A stretch of DNA of 64,000 nt from Romboutsia weinsteinii. Lineage in GTDB: Bacteria > Bacillota > Clostridia > Peptostreptococcales > Peptostreptococcaceae. Every line of letters starts with the position of its first letter. Position 1 is the stretch's first letter. Positions 8,795 to 17,669 of the stretch are shown here, piece by piece. A program made the position numbers and the translations under genes. Under the pieces are notes generated by a model. That model saw only the letters and a program-made list of their open reading frames with translations. It was not told the DNA's origin and ran no database searches. The stretch is from positions 155,457-219,456 of the forward strand of contig NZ_NOJY02000002.1 in assembly GCF_002250835.2 (NCBI RefSeq), read 5' to 3'.

Positions 8795-9562
8795 CTAATT
8801 TATGCCTATAAAAATTATACTAATATCATCTTTACTTATATTTTCACTCAATAAGCTTAGGTAATTTTTGTATCCTTTTATTAGCATCATTCTAGAAAAA
8901 ATACTTTTATCATACTTATAAATAGTATTTTCTATACTTTCATATAAATCTGTTTTTGTCATAAATGAATTATCATAACCATCGCTAAATAAAATAACCC
9001 ACTGTAAATTATTCTCATCATTATTTATTTCATCAAATTTATAGTATATATTTTTATAAGAACCTTCTCTTCCTATAGAGTCAATTATTTTTTGACTAGC
9101 GTTATTATCTATTATCTTCTTATAATTATTATTTTCTTTTAAAACTATACTTCCATCCCCTATTTTCAAATATGCTCTAAATTTTTCTGTAATAACTACA
9201 GCGGTAAGAGTTGTGGAGTACTTTATATATTCTGTTTTAAAAACTATTGGATATATGCTTTTATAATGATCCTCTACCCTCTTGTTCCATCTATTGCAAA
9301 TTAACTGTTGCACTTCGCTCTCTTTAAGTGCTAATTCTAATCCATCCTCGTCTACATAGCTCTCAAGAACTTCAATTGCTACTTCACAAGCAAACTTTGC
9401 TCCTTCATCACTATACTCAAAATAATCAGTGCTATGTCCATCAGCTACAGTACATATAACACCATTATTAATTTTTTTATATTCTACATAGTCCTGAGAC
9501 CCTTTATTCTTTAATATATTCTTATAACCAACTACACTACCTTTTAAAATTTTATATTCCAT
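8795..9562 (-). CDS. PP2C-type Ser/Thr protein phosphatase
   Basis: A 255-residue single-domain PPM/PP2C protein. Metal-binding motifs are present in order: GSQD near residue 24, ADGHS at 40-44, FSDGYD at about 195, and DDISIIFIG at the C-terminus. PP2C enzymes use two metal ions to remove phosphate from serine or threonine. The protein is soluble with no membrane segment. The ATG at 9562 follows an aggagga site. No partner Hanks-type kinase or FHA protein is seen in the window, but downstream genes on the same strand encode membrane TPR and VanW proteins that could be substrates or partners (inference). Confidence 0.87.
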   Translation of the reverse strand: MEYKILKGSVVGYKNILKNKGSQDYVEYKKINNGVICTVADGHSTDYFEYSDEGAKFACEVAIEVLESYVDEDGLELALKESEVQQLICNRWNKRVEDHYKSIYPIVFKTEYIKYSTTLTAVVITEKFRAYLKIGDGSIVLKENNNYKKIIDNNASQKIIDSIGREGSYKNIYYKFDEINNDENNLQWVILFSDGYDNSFMTKTDLYESIENTIYKYDKSIFSRMMLIKGYKNYLSLLSENISKDDISIIFIGIN

Positions 9563-9642
9563 AGCATCCTCCTATAAGTATTTAGACTTATCCCCTACTT
9601 ATTTTTTATTATCGATATGCTACTTTTATGTTATAAAGCAGA

Positions 9643-9668
9643 AAAAACACAGTATTAACTGTGTTTTA
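9643..9668 (-). terminator. Terminator after the small membrane protein gene
   Basis: Arms AAAACACAGT and ACTGTGTTTT enclose a four-base loop. Six Ts follow on the minus strand, about 30 bases after the stop at 9699. Confidence 0.8.
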
Positions 9669-9698
9669 ACCTTTATAAATAAACTAAATTCTTTTTTA

Positions 9699-9980
9699 TT
9701 ATGATATTTTTCTTCTGTGTCCAACTGACTTTGGTTTATTTTGTTTTGTAGCAGGTTTAGAATTATTTTTATTAACAACTTTATTCTTGCTAGCGAATAT
9801 TTTTTTAGAATTAAATAGCACTAGTCCTATTACTAAACATACTGTTGATAAAGATGCCATTGTTAAATAATAACCTATTCCTACAGATACACCTAATGTT
9901 GCATTTATTATCATTATTGCAAATGTTATTGGAAAACATATCGCAAGCGACATAATAATAATCCTTAGGACTTTTTTCAA
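9699..9980 (-). CDS. Small two-span membrane protein, unknown
   Basis: About 93 residues with two hydrophobic segments (about 5-25 and 33-53) and a basic C-terminus rich in Lys, Asn and Gln ending in GHRRKIS. The frame can extend to a TTG at 10004, but a ggggtgagg site sits just before a second TTG at 9980, followed by AAAAAAGTC. A GTG overlapping that site is also possible. The start is therefore uncertain. It is followed by its own terminator. I do not recognise the family. Confidence 0.62.
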   Translation of the reverse strand: MKKVLRIIIMSLAICFPITFAIMIINATLGVSVGIGYYLTMASLSTVCLVIGLVLFNSKKIFASKNKVVNKNNSKPATKQNKPKSVGHRRKIS

Positions 9981-10194
9981 CTTCCTCACCCCATATAATA
10001 ACAAATCTTTACAATCATTCCTATACTTAACTATAGCAAATTAGTAGTAAAATAGCAATTATTATTGCTGTTTTTTGTTATAAGTTAAATAAAAATATAA
10101 TTAAATTTTTATTATATTTTTTAAGAGTAACATTAGTAATAACAAATTAATAAAATAAAACAGATGATATTTTACTAATTAAGGGGTGATATAT

Positions 10195-11985
10195 ATGCCA
10201 TGTCTTCCTAGTCTAGGGTCAAAGGCTCCTGATTTTTGTGCTGATACAACTATGGGACCTATACAATTATCTAACTACACTGGAAAATGGGTTGTTTTAT
10301 TCTCACATCCTGGTGACTTTACACCAGTATGTACTACCGAATTTTTATGTTTTGCAAAATACTATAATGAGTTTCAAAAAAGAAATACAGAATTAATTGG
10401 ACTTAGCGTAGATAGCAATAGTTCTCATTTAGCATGGATTTACAATATGTGCTTATTAACAGGGGTTGAAATTCCGTTTCCAATTATAGAAGACCGAGAT
10501 ATGAGAGTAGCTAGACTTTATGGTATGATTTCTGAAGCTGTTAGCAATACATCAACTATACGTTCCGTATTTGTTATAGATGATAAGCAAGTTTTAAGAA
10601 CTATACTTTACTACCCTCAAACAACAGGAAGAAATATACCTGAGATCCTAAGAATCATAGAGGCACTTCAGACTAGCGATAGAGATAACGTAGTTACTCC
10701 TGCAAACTGGTTCCCTGGTATGCCAGTAATACTACCATATCCTAAAACATTTAAAGAGCTAAAAGATAGAGTTAATAATTGCGGAAAGCATCAATCATGC
10801 GTAGATTGGTATTTGTGCTTTGTTCCTGATAGTAGCACTAATAATAAACATTGCTCATGCTCAAATCAAAATCCTTGTCATAATGCTTCAAACAATAAAA
10901 AATCATCTCTCAAGAAAAGTAATCGACCTCAGATAACTGGATCAGAATTCCAGCCAGTAGATATTAATTATTGCCCTGATGTTACTCCGATTGTTATGGA
11001 GTATGTTCTAGGTAATCCTACTAATGTAGATGCTCAACTTCTTGACGCTGTTATATATGCATTTGTTGAAATAAATGATGATGGTACCTTATTAGTTCCT
11101 ACACCTAGATTTTTACAACAACTAATAGATTTGAAAGCAGAGAAACCTAGTCTAAAAGTAATAGCAGCTATAGGAGGATGGGGAACTGAAGGATTTTCCG
11201 ATGCTGCTTTAACTCCTACTTCTAGATATAATTTTGCTAGAGAAGTTAATAAATTGATAAATCAATATGGATTAGATGGTATTGATATAGACTGGGAATA
11301 CCCTGGAAGCAGTGCAGCAGGTATAAAATCTAGACCTCAAGATAGAGAAAATTTCACACTACTGCTTACAGCAATAAGAGATGTTATTGGTGATGATAAA
11401 TGGTTAAGTATTGCAGGTACAGGTGATAAAGCTTATTTAAATACTAGTGCTGATATCGCAAATATCGCTCCAATTATTGATTACTTTAATCTTATGAGTT
11501 ATGACTTTACTGCTGGTGAAACTGGAGCAAATGGCAGAAAACATCAGGCTAACCTTTATCCATCCAGCCTTTCCCTTCCTGGGTATAGTGTAGATGGCAT
11601 GGTAAATAATCTTATAGATGCTGGTATGCCAGCAGAAAAAATAATGCTAGGTGTTCCATTCTACGGTAGACTAGGTGCTACAATAACAAGATCTTATGAT
11701 GAGCTTAGAAAAAATTATATAAATAAAAATGGATATGAGTTTAGATTCGACAGAGAAGCACAGGTTCCTTATTTGGTTAAAGATGGCGAATTTGCAATGT
11801 CTTATGATAATGCGTTATCAATATTCTTAAAGGGTCAATATGTACTTGAAAACTGTTTAGGAGGCATATTCTCTTGGACATCTACTTATGACCAAGCAAA
11901 TATATTAGCTAAAGCTATGAATGATAGTATATTTAGTCCTAACGAACTAAAAATAGAGTTACAAAATGTATTTGGTAAGTTTTAA
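10195..11985 (+). CDS. cotE: Spore coat peroxiredoxin-chitinase fusion, CotE-like
   Basis: A 596-residue bifunctional protein. Residues 1-190 form an AhpC/Prx6-type peroxiredoxin with the peroxidatic motif PVCTTEF (Cys46). A Cys-rich linker (196-230, eight cysteines) and a basic stretch follow. Residues 255-590 form a GH18 chitinase with the catalytic signature DGIDIDWE (Glu368) and SYD motifs. This architecture is that of Clostridioides difficile CotE, a spore coat protein with peroxidase and chitinase activities that also binds mucin. The open frame begins at a GTG at 10186, but that codon is inside the aaggggtga ribosome binding site; ATG at 10195 is the start. No signal peptide, as expected for mother-cell coat proteins. 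It is monocistronic. Confidence 0.9.
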   Translation: MPCLPSLGSKAPDFCADTTMGPIQLSNYTGKWVVLFSHPGDFTPVCTTEFLCFAKYYNEFQKRNTELIGLSVDSNSSHLAWIYNMCLLTGVEIPFPIIEDRDMRVARLYGMISEAVSNTSTIRSVFVIDDKQVLRTILYYPQTTGRNIPEILRIIEALQTSDRDNVVTPANWFPGMPVILPYPKTFKELKDRVNNCGKHQSCVDWYLCFVPDSSTNNKHCSCSNQNPCHNASNNKKSSLKKSNRPQITGSEFQPVDINYCPDVTPIVMEYVLGNPTNVDAQLLDAVIYAFVEINDDGTLLVPTPRFLQQLIDLKAEKPSLKVIAAIGGWGTEGFSDAALTPTSRYNFAREVNKLINQYGLDGIDIDWEYPGSSAAGIKSRPQDRENFTLLLTAIRDVIGDDKWLSIAGTGDKAYLNTSADIANIAPIIDYFNLMSYDFTAGETGANGRKHQANLYPSSLSLPGYSVDGMVNNLIDAGMPAEKIMLGVPFYGRLGATITRSYDELRKNYINKNGYEFRFDREAQVPYLVKDGEFAMSYDNALSIFLKGQYVLENCLGGIFSWTSTYDQANILAKAMNDSIFSPNELKIELQNVFGKF

Positions 11986-11990
11986 AAAAT

Positions 11991-12023
11991 AAAGGTCTTG
12001 CAGATAATTTGCAAGACCCTTTT
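11991..12023. terminator. Bidirectional terminator between cotE and RNase H gene
   Basis: The arms AAGGTCTTGC and GCAAGACCCTT enclose a short AT loop, with T-rich and A-rich flanks on the two strands. It serves the convergent cotE and RNase H genes and overlaps the stop region of the latter. Confidence 0.8.
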
Positions 12024-12621
12024 ATATTCCTATTGCTTTTTTTGCTAGTTTATCAGCTTCTTCATTGTACTTATCGCCACTATGAGCTTTTACTTTTACA
12101 AATTTCACATTTAGTTTATTTTTTATACTATCATAAAATTGTTTATACGCTGTTGTTCCTTCTTTATTTGTTTTCCAAATTCCCATACACCATTTTTCTA
12201 TACCTTCGTAGTCAAAGTAAAGAATTAAATTTTCAATCTTATTTTCTAAGCAATAATTCATAGCTATTTTAGATGCCTCTATCTCTCCGGCTACATTTCT
12301 CATCCCTACAAGTTTTTCATCTTTTCCTTTTATGCTATAGGTTTTTTCTACAACTTTATTTTTAAGAATAACTACTCCCGATCCATACTCTCTTATAGAA
12401 TGTTCATAGCTACCATCAACGTAGGCCTCTACAGTACTTTCCGGATTTTTTATGGTCACTAATTTTGTTCCATGTACATATTCTTTAGCTTCTTCATGTG
12501 TAGGAAAGCTCTTATACTCTGCACCAGAAAAACCATTGACTTGTTCCTTACATTCATTCCAAGTCTCATATATGCCTACTTTTTTACCTTTTCTAACTGC
12601 ATAAAACTTCTTCTTACTCAA
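12022..12621 (-). CDS. Ribonuclease H with N-terminal viroplasmin domain
   Basis: A 199-residue protein. Residues 1-50 form the caulimovirus viroplasmin/RNase H1 hybrid-binding domain (KKFYAVRKGKKVGIY, then WNECKEQV). Residues 65-198 form the RNase H domain, with catalytic acidic residues in AYVDGSY, GEIEASKIA, LILYFDYEG and HSGDKYNEEAD. It cleaves RNA in RNA-DNA hybrids. The frame extends two codons further to a TTG at 12627, but TTG at 12621 has the better spacing from the aggag site and gives the usual start SKKKFYAV. It is convergent with cotE. Confidence 0.9.
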   Translation of the reverse strand: MSKKKFYAVRKGKKVGIYETWNECKEQVNGFSGAEYKSFPTHEEAKEYVHGTKLVTIKNPESTVEAYVDGSYEHSIREYGSGVVILKNKVVEKTYSIKGKDEKLVGMRNVAGEIEASKIAMNYCLENKIENLILYFDYEGIEKWCMGIWKTNKEGTTAYKQFYDSIKNKLNVKFVKVKAHSGDKYNEEADKLAKKAIGI

Positions 12622-12896
12622 TATCAACCACTCCTATAAGATTAACTTTAATTCCAAAATATAATATTTGATATATAAATTTTACGGTACTAACTATTTT
12701 AACCCAAATATAACCTGTTTAAAAGTTTTATTTGCTAGCAATAAATAACTCAACACTTAATATCAATTCAATAAGTAGTAGATTTTCCCTCTTTTCTATC
12801 CTATTGTTTCATGATATAATTTATCTTATAAAATAAATTGTTTATAAAAATAATTTTTTGCGAATTATTTTGAAATAAAATATCGAATATAACTAT

Positions 12897-13058
12897 TGAT
12901 AGAGGTCGCATTGTTAAAGAGTAGTTTTGTGGAGGTAGCACGATGAAGCAAAATAAAAGGTAACGATGCCGAAATATATAAGTAATGCTTAACACTTATA
13001 TGTTGGGGTTATGTAGAATATGCATAACACTGTCACAATAATTTGTGAAGAGCTATCT
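12897..13058 (+). promoter_or_regulatory. Lysine riboswitch aptamer (L box)
   Basis: The characteristic L-box elements occur in order: GATAGAGGTCGC (P1 5' strand and junction), AGAGTAG, GGTAACGATGCCGAA, a TATATAAG...TTATATG helix with TTGGGG, then GAAGAGCTATC closing P1. P1 pairs GATAG (about 12898-12902) with CTATC (about 13052-13056). The order and spacing match the five-helix lysine riboswitch. Lysine binding should stabilise P1 and favour the downstream terminator, switching off the NhaC-type carrier gene. Confidence 0.9.
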
Positions 13059-13133
13059 TTAGATTAAGTGTAGATTCAAATTATATTACTTTGAATACTT
13101 AAGTCTAGAGTGCTTCACTCTAGGCTTTTTTTA
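13055..13133 (+). terminator. Lysine riboswitch expression platform
   Basis: The terminator is a perfect 11-bp stem, AGTCTAGAGTG/CACTCTAGGCT with a CTT loop (13102-13126), then eight Ts. A competing antiterminator pairs about 13055-13068 (ATCTTTAGATTAAG) with about 13098-13110 (CTTAAGTCTAGAG), using two G-U pairs, around an inner ATTCAAA/TTTGAAT hairpin. The antiterminator shares bases with the P1 3' strand, so ligand-stabilised P1 and antiterminator exclude one another. This is a classical OFF switch by transcription attenuation. Confidence 0.85.
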
Positions 13134-13186
13134 ATCCTCAAGTTCTTATCACTGTTATATTCTCAGAAAAACTAAGGGGGTCTCTC

Positions 13187-14617
13187 ATGTCGCAAAGAAC
13201 AAAAAAGCAAGCAACATTATTGGATGCATTATTATCTATTGGTTTTTTAGTTGCAGTATTAGTAACATGTTTAGTAGTTTTAAAGGAATATGAAATATCT
13301 GCTCACATACCACTTATTGTAGGTGGTATATTTATTGGATGCGTAGCTATTTTTAAACTTGGATTTACTTGGAAAGAATTAGAAGATGGAATTCTTAATA
13401 CAATAAATTCTACAATGCCATCAATTTTAATTTTATTAGTTGTTGGTATGTTAATTGGTACTTGGATTCTTAGTGGAGTTGTTCCTAGTATGATTTATTG
13501 GGGGCTTAATATATTGTCTCCTGGTATATTTTTAGTAGCAACAACATTAATATGTGCAATAGTTTCTATTTCTACTGGTTCTTCTTGGACTACAGCAGGA
13601 ACTATTGGTATAGCACTTCTTGGTATAGGTAGTGCTCTTGGTATTCCTGCTAAAATAGTAGCTGGTGCAATAATTTCTGGTGCTTACTTTGGAGATAAGA
13701 TGTCTCCTCTATCAGATACAACAAACTTAGCTCCTGCAATGGCTGGTACTACCTTATTTGAACATATTAAGCATATGTTATATACAACGATTCCTGCTTT
13801 AGTGATATCTCTTATCTTATATGCTGTAATAGGACTTAAATATGCGGGTAACCAAATAGATACTAGCCAAATTACAGAAATACAAACTGCTTTACTAGGT
13901 AACTTTAATACATTATCTCCATTATTACTTTTAATACCAGCAGCTGTTATAATAATGGTAATATTAAAAGTTCCTGCTGTTCCAGCACTAATTATAGGTA
14001 CTTTGCTTGGTGGCGTTGTTGGTATTGTAGTTCAAGATGCATCGATAGCAGATGCATTTGTAATTGCTAAGAGTGGATATGTTTCTAATACTGGAATGGA
14101 ATTTGTAGACTCTCTACTTACTCGCGGAGGTCTTGATAGTATGCTAGGTACTGTTTCTTTAATGCTTTGTGCATTAGTTACAGGTGGTATACTTGAAAAA
14201 ACTGGTATGCTTGAAGTTCTAGCTAAATCTATATTAAAGGTAGCTAAAGGTACTTTCGGATTAATATTTGCTACTATTTTTACTTGTATAGCTACAAACT
14301 TAGCTGTAGCTGATCAATACTTATCAATAGTAATACCTGGAAGTATGTACAAAGATGCATTTAGAAAGCAAGGATTGGACCCTAAAAACCTATCTCGTGC
14401 ATTGGAGGATAGTGCTACAATAACATCTCCGTTAATTCCTTGGAATACATGTGGTGCTTATATGTCAGCAACTCTTGGAGTTGGATCGTTCGCATTTTTA
14501 CCATTTGCATTTTTCAACTTGCTATGTCCTATAATTTCATTAATATATGGAGCTACAGGAATATCAATAGCAAAATTACCAAAAGAAGAAACTATAAAAG
14601 AGCATTCTATAGCTTAA
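13187..14617 (+). CDS. NhaC family carrier under lysine riboswitch control, probable lysine transporter
   Basis: A 476-residue protein with about eleven or twelve membrane segments. NhaC-family features include SISTGSSWTTAGTIGIA, GAYFGDKMSPLSDTTNLAPA, AVADQYLSIVIPG and the late ITSPLIPWNTCGAY motif. NhaC proteins are named for Na+/H+ antiport, but members of this superfamily placed behind lysine riboswitches are taken to be lysine transporters (LysW type). That is the better prediction here, since an L box directly precedes the gene. The ATG at 13187 has an aaggggg site. It is monocistronic and ends at a strong terminator. Confidence 0.88.
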   Translation: MSQRTKKQATLLDALLSIGFLVAVLVTCLVVLKEYEISAHIPLIVGGIFIGCVAIFKLGFTWKELEDGILNTINSTMPSILILLVVGMLIGTWILSGVVPSMIYWGLNILSPGIFLVATTLICAIVSISTGSSWTTAGTIGIALLGIGSALGIPAKIVAGAIISGAYFGDKMSPLSDTTNLAPAMAGTTLFEHIKHMLYTTIPALVISLILYAVIGLKYAGNQIDTSQITEIQTALLGNFNTLSPLLLLIPAAVIIMVILKVPAVPALIIGTLLGGVVGIVVQDASIADAFVIAKSGYVSNTGMEFVDSLLTRGGLDSMLGTVSLMLCALVTGGILEKTGMLEVLAKSILKVAKGTFGLIFATIFTCIATNLAVADQYLSIVIPGSMYKDAFRKQGLDPKNLSRALEDSATITSPLIPWNTCGAYMSATLGVGSFAFLPFAFFNLLCPIISLIYGATGISIAKLPKEETIKEHSIA

Positions 14618-14622
14618 TATAT

Positions 14623-14663
14623 AAAAGGCATAGCACAAATAATACTTTGTGTTATGCCTTTTT
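14623..14663. terminator. Bidirectional terminator after the NhaC-type gene
   Basis: Arms AAAAGGCATAGCACAAA and TTTGTGTTATGCCTTTTT flank a short loop, with T-runs on both strands. The genes on either side converge on it. Confidence 0.85.
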
Positions 14664-14666
14664 CTT

Positions 14667-15620
14667 TTATTTCCTTATTATTATAAATGCCATATATACA
14701 ACATACATAAGTGCAAGTAAGAAACCTTCTGGCTTACTAATACTCTTTTTAGTTGTTGCAAATATATATGTAACAATACTTAATACTACCATAGCAAACA
14801 TATCTACAAATACTATTGGCTGTATTGAAATATCATGTATAAATGATGATATACCTAATACAAATAGTATATTAAAAATGTTAGAACCTACAACATTTCC
14901 TATAGCTATATCACTTTCACCTTTTCTTGCAGCTATTACACTTGTTACAAACTCTGGTAGTGATGTTCCAATAGAAACAATCGTAAGACCTACTAAATTC
15001 TGACTCATTCCCCAGGAAATAGCTATATCACTTGCAGAATCTACTACCATATTACCGCCTATTAGTATGCCTAATATACCTAGTACACTAAATATAACCG
15101 CCTTGCTCATAGGCATACTTTCATCCGCTTTTTCTACATTCATTTCTTCTTTTGATGTTATAGCCATTTCAATTAAGTAATACATAAATATCGCAAACAA
15201 AGCTAATAATACCAAACCATCAGCTCTAGTTAATGCATTTAAATTATATCCTTGAAACTTTGTATCATGGGCTAATACCATTAATATTAACGATGCTAAT
15301 ATAGCAAATGGAAACTCTTTTATTATTGTACTTTTTTGTACTCTTATCGGATTTATTATCGCAGCCACTCCAAGCACTCCAAGTAAATTAAATATATTAG
15401 AACCAACAACGTTAGCTATCGCCATTTCATTTTGACCATTTAATGCAGCTGTAACACTTACTGCTGCTTCAGGAGCACTAGTACCAAATGCAACAATAGT
15501 AAGACCTATTATCAAAGTCGGAACTTTTAATGCCACTGCTATTGATGAAGCCCCCGATACAAACGTATCTGCACCTTTTATCAAGAGTACAAATCCTATT
15601 AACAATAATATGTAGCTCAT
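14667..15620 (-). CDS. CaCA family Na+/Ca2+ antiporter (YrbG-like)
   Basis: A 317-residue protein of about ten membrane segments. It contains two inverted alpha repeats: the first with VAFGTSAPEAAVS at about residues 44-56 and GSNIFNLLGVLG, the second with SIGTSLPEFVTSV and GSNIFNILFVLG in the C-terminal half. The acidic residue in each GTS.PE motif binds the cation. Short CaCA proteins of this kind export Ca2+ in exchange for Na+ or H+. The open frame reaches further upstream to 15635, but ATG at 15620 follows gtggagg with good spacing and is the likely start. Confidence 0.9.
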   Translation of the reverse strand: MSYILLLIGFVLLIKGADTFVSGASSIAVALKVPTLIIGLTIVAFGTSAPEAAVSVTAALNGQNEMAIANVVGSNIFNLLGVLGVAAIINPIRVQKSTIIKEFPFAILASLILMVLAHDTKFQGYNLNALTRADGLVLLALFAIFMYYLIEMAITSKEEMNVEKADESMPMSKAVIFSVLGILGILIGGNMVVDSASDIAISWGMSQNLVGLTIVSIGTSLPEFVTSVIAARKGESDIAIGNVVGSNIFNILFVLGISSFIHDISIQPIVFVDMFAMVVLSIVTYIFATTKKSISKPEGFLLALMYVVYMAFIIIRK

Positions 15621-15713
15621 AACTTTCCTCCACACTTTAATTATTTAAAATCATTCCTATAATTTATTTTCTCTAAAGTGCTAAAAGTTATTCAAGAACT
15701 TATATTTATAAAA

Positions 15714-15745
15714 TAAAAAAAGCACTTCTTTTTAAAGAAGTGCTT
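15714..15745 (-). terminator. Terminator of the AbgT-type carrier gene
   Basis: A 12-bp stem AAGCACTTCTTT/AAAGAAGTGCTT with a TT loop is followed by a T-run on the minus strand. It lies just after the stop at 15755. Confidence 0.85.
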
Positions 15746-15754
15746 CTAGATTTC

Positions 15755-17368
15755 TTATGCTAAAGGATAAACTAGTCCTGCACCAGGTCCTAGTGGTAAT
15801 CCTAACATCATCCATATTCCTAGTAAGATTATCCATCCTATTAAGAATATTATTGTGTAAGGTACCATAGTAGATATTAATGTTCCTATACCTGCTTTTT
15901 TATCATGCTTTTGAGCAAATATAACTATCATTGCAAAGTAACTCATAAGTGGTGATATTATATTTGTAGTTGAATCACCTATTCTATATGCAACTTGAGT
16001 TAACTCTGGAGATATACCTAATTTCATAAACATTGGTAAGAATACTGGAGCCATTATAGCCCACTTAGCAGAAGCTGATCCCATAAATAAGTTTATGAAT
16101 CCTGCAAATAATACGAATACTACCATAAGAACTATAGAGTTCATATTCATTGATCCTAATAAGTTTGCACCTTCTATTGCAAGTATCGTACCTAAGTTAG
16201 TGTATGAGAAGTATTGTACGAATTGTGCCATTATGAATGCTAATGCTATATATCCACCCATTGAGCTCATCGCTTTACCCATTTCAGTACATACATCTCT
16301 ATGATTTTTAAATTGTCCAGATGTTCTACCATAAACTATTGCCGCTACAAAGAATATCATAGCCATTATAGGAACGAATCCATTCATTAATGGAGAGTGA
16401 TCTATTATAGAGTTCACAAAACCTTTTTCTGCTTCAATTGCTGTATTTCTTAATACTGAATTCGGCATTAATACTATTCCTACTATAGCAATTAATATTA
16501 TTAATATAGTAAAGTTAGTAATTTTTAATGCCTTCTTTTCTTTATCTGATAAGTTTCTTAAATCATCATCATCTTTAGATAAAGTTGATCCACCTTTTAC
16601 AGCACCTAATCTAGGTTCTACTATCTTATCTGTTATAAACCAACCTAATAAAGTTATTAAGAATGTAGACGCTATCATAAAGAACATATTAGATGTTGCT
16701 GTTACTGTATAAGTAGGATCTATCATTCTTGCTGCCTCTGTAGATAAACCAGCAAGCATTGGATCTATTGTACCAACTATTAAGTTTGCACTGAATCCTC
16801 CAGAAACCCCAGCAAATCCTGCTGCAAGCCCTGCAAGTGGATGTCTACCAAATGACATAAATATTAGTGCTCCAAGCGGAACAAGTACAACGTACCCTGC
16901 ATCACTTGCTATATTTGACATAACCCCTAAGAACACTACCATTGGTGTTACTAATTGAGCTGGAGTTATTGCTACTGTCTTTTTAAGTAAAGCAGATATA
17001 TATCCACTTCCCTCTGCAGTACCTATACCTAACATACCAACTAAAACCATTCCTAATGGTGCAAAGTTAACGAAGTTAGATATTGCATTCTCTAGCATAT
17101 AAATTATACCTTCTCTTGATAGTAAACTTACTGCTGTTATTGTTTGAAGTTCTAATTTATTTGTAGTTCTATTTATTAATTCACCTTCTACTGATAGTCC
17201 TGAAGCTGCTGCTACTGCAGATATAATCATAATTGCTAAACAAAATATTGAGAATAATGCCACTGGATGCGGAAGCTTATTTCCTACTATTTCTATACCG
17301 TCTAAACACTTTTGGAACAAGTTTTTCTTTTTTAATACTTGATCTTTTTCCATTTGTTTTGTATTCAT
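15755..17368 (-). CDS. AbgT family transporter
   Basis: A 537-residue protein of about twelve membrane segments. AbgT-family stretches include an N-terminal GNKLPHPVALF, APLGMVLVGMLGIGTAEGSG, VSGGFSANLIVGTIDPML, SASAKWAIMAPVF and DSTTNIISPLMSYFA. E. coli AbgT imports p-aminobenzoyl-glutamate; other members export antifolate drugs. Substrate here is uncertain and could be a peptide or acylated amino acid in this amino-acid-fermenting organism. The ATG at 17368 follows a gggaggga site. A sigma-A-like promoter overlapped by a palindrome lies upstream. Confidence 0.9.
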   Translation of the reverse strand: MNTKQMEKDQVLKKKNLFQKCLDGIEIVGNKLPHPVALFSIFCLAIMIISAVAAASGLSVEGELINRTTNKLELQTITAVSLLSREGIIYMLENAISNFVNFAPLGMVLVGMLGIGTAEGSGYISALLKKTVAITPAQLVTPMVVFLGVMSNIASDAGYVVLVPLGALIFMSFGRHPLAGLAAGFAGVSGGFSANLIVGTIDPMLAGLSTEAARMIDPTYTVTATSNMFFMIASTFLITLLGWFITDKIVEPRLGAVKGGSTLSKDDDDLRNLSDKEKKALKITNFTILIILIAIVGIVLMPNSVLRNTAIEAEKGFVNSIIDHSPLMNGFVPIMAMIFFVAAIVYGRTSGQFKNHRDVCTEMGKAMSSMGGYIALAFIMAQFVQYFSYTNLGTILAIEGANLLGSMNMNSIVLMVVFVLFAGFINLFMGSASAKWAIMAPVFLPMFMKLGISPELTQVAYRIGDSTTNIISPLMSYFAMIVIFAQKHDKKAGIGTLISTMVPYTIIFLIGWIILLGIWMMLGLPLGPGAGLVYPLA

Positions 17369-17426
17369 TTTTTTCTCCCTCCCAAAATAATTTTCACATA
17401 AAATTTTTCTTTTATATTATATTTAT

Positions 17427-17456
17427 ATATTACATCATTATTCTGACAATTGTCAA
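17427..17456 (-). promoter_or_regulatory. Promoter and palindromic operator before the AbgT-type gene
   Basis: On the minus strand TTGACA (17456-17451) and TAATAT (17432-17427) are separated by 18 bases. The -35 box lies within the perfect 12-bp palindrome TGACAATTGTCA at 17444-17455, which could be a repressor site. This is sequence inference. Confidence 0.55.
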
Positions 17457-17554
17457 CAGAAATGTATCAAATTTTCAATAAATTTAAATAACACTAATAT
17501 ATTCTTTCAATTTTGTTTTTTTACTTTAAATTCTTTAAATTATAAATAATCTAA

Positions 17555-17585
17555 AAAGCCTAGTATTTATAATATACTAGGCTTT
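17555..17585 (-). terminator. Terminator of the DinG-type gene
   Basis: A stem AAAGCCTAGTAT/ATATACTAGGCTTT with a short loop, followed by T-rich sequence on the minus strand, about 85 bases after the stop codon at 17670. Confidence 0.7.
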
Positions 17586-17669
17586 ATTTTTCTTTTATAT
17601 TTTTCTATTAAGTTTCATATTCTTGAATTATTTATAATAAATCCTTCATTTTACATACAATGACATCAT

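Noticed and set aside
12801..12995. A 64-codon minus-strand open frame.
   Set aside because: It is antisense to the lysine riboswitch and has no ribosome binding site.
14440..15003. A 187-codon plus-strand open frame.
   Set aside because: It overlaps the end of the NhaC-type gene in another frame and then runs antisense to the Na+/Ca2+ antiporter; no ribosome binding site and unlikely composition.
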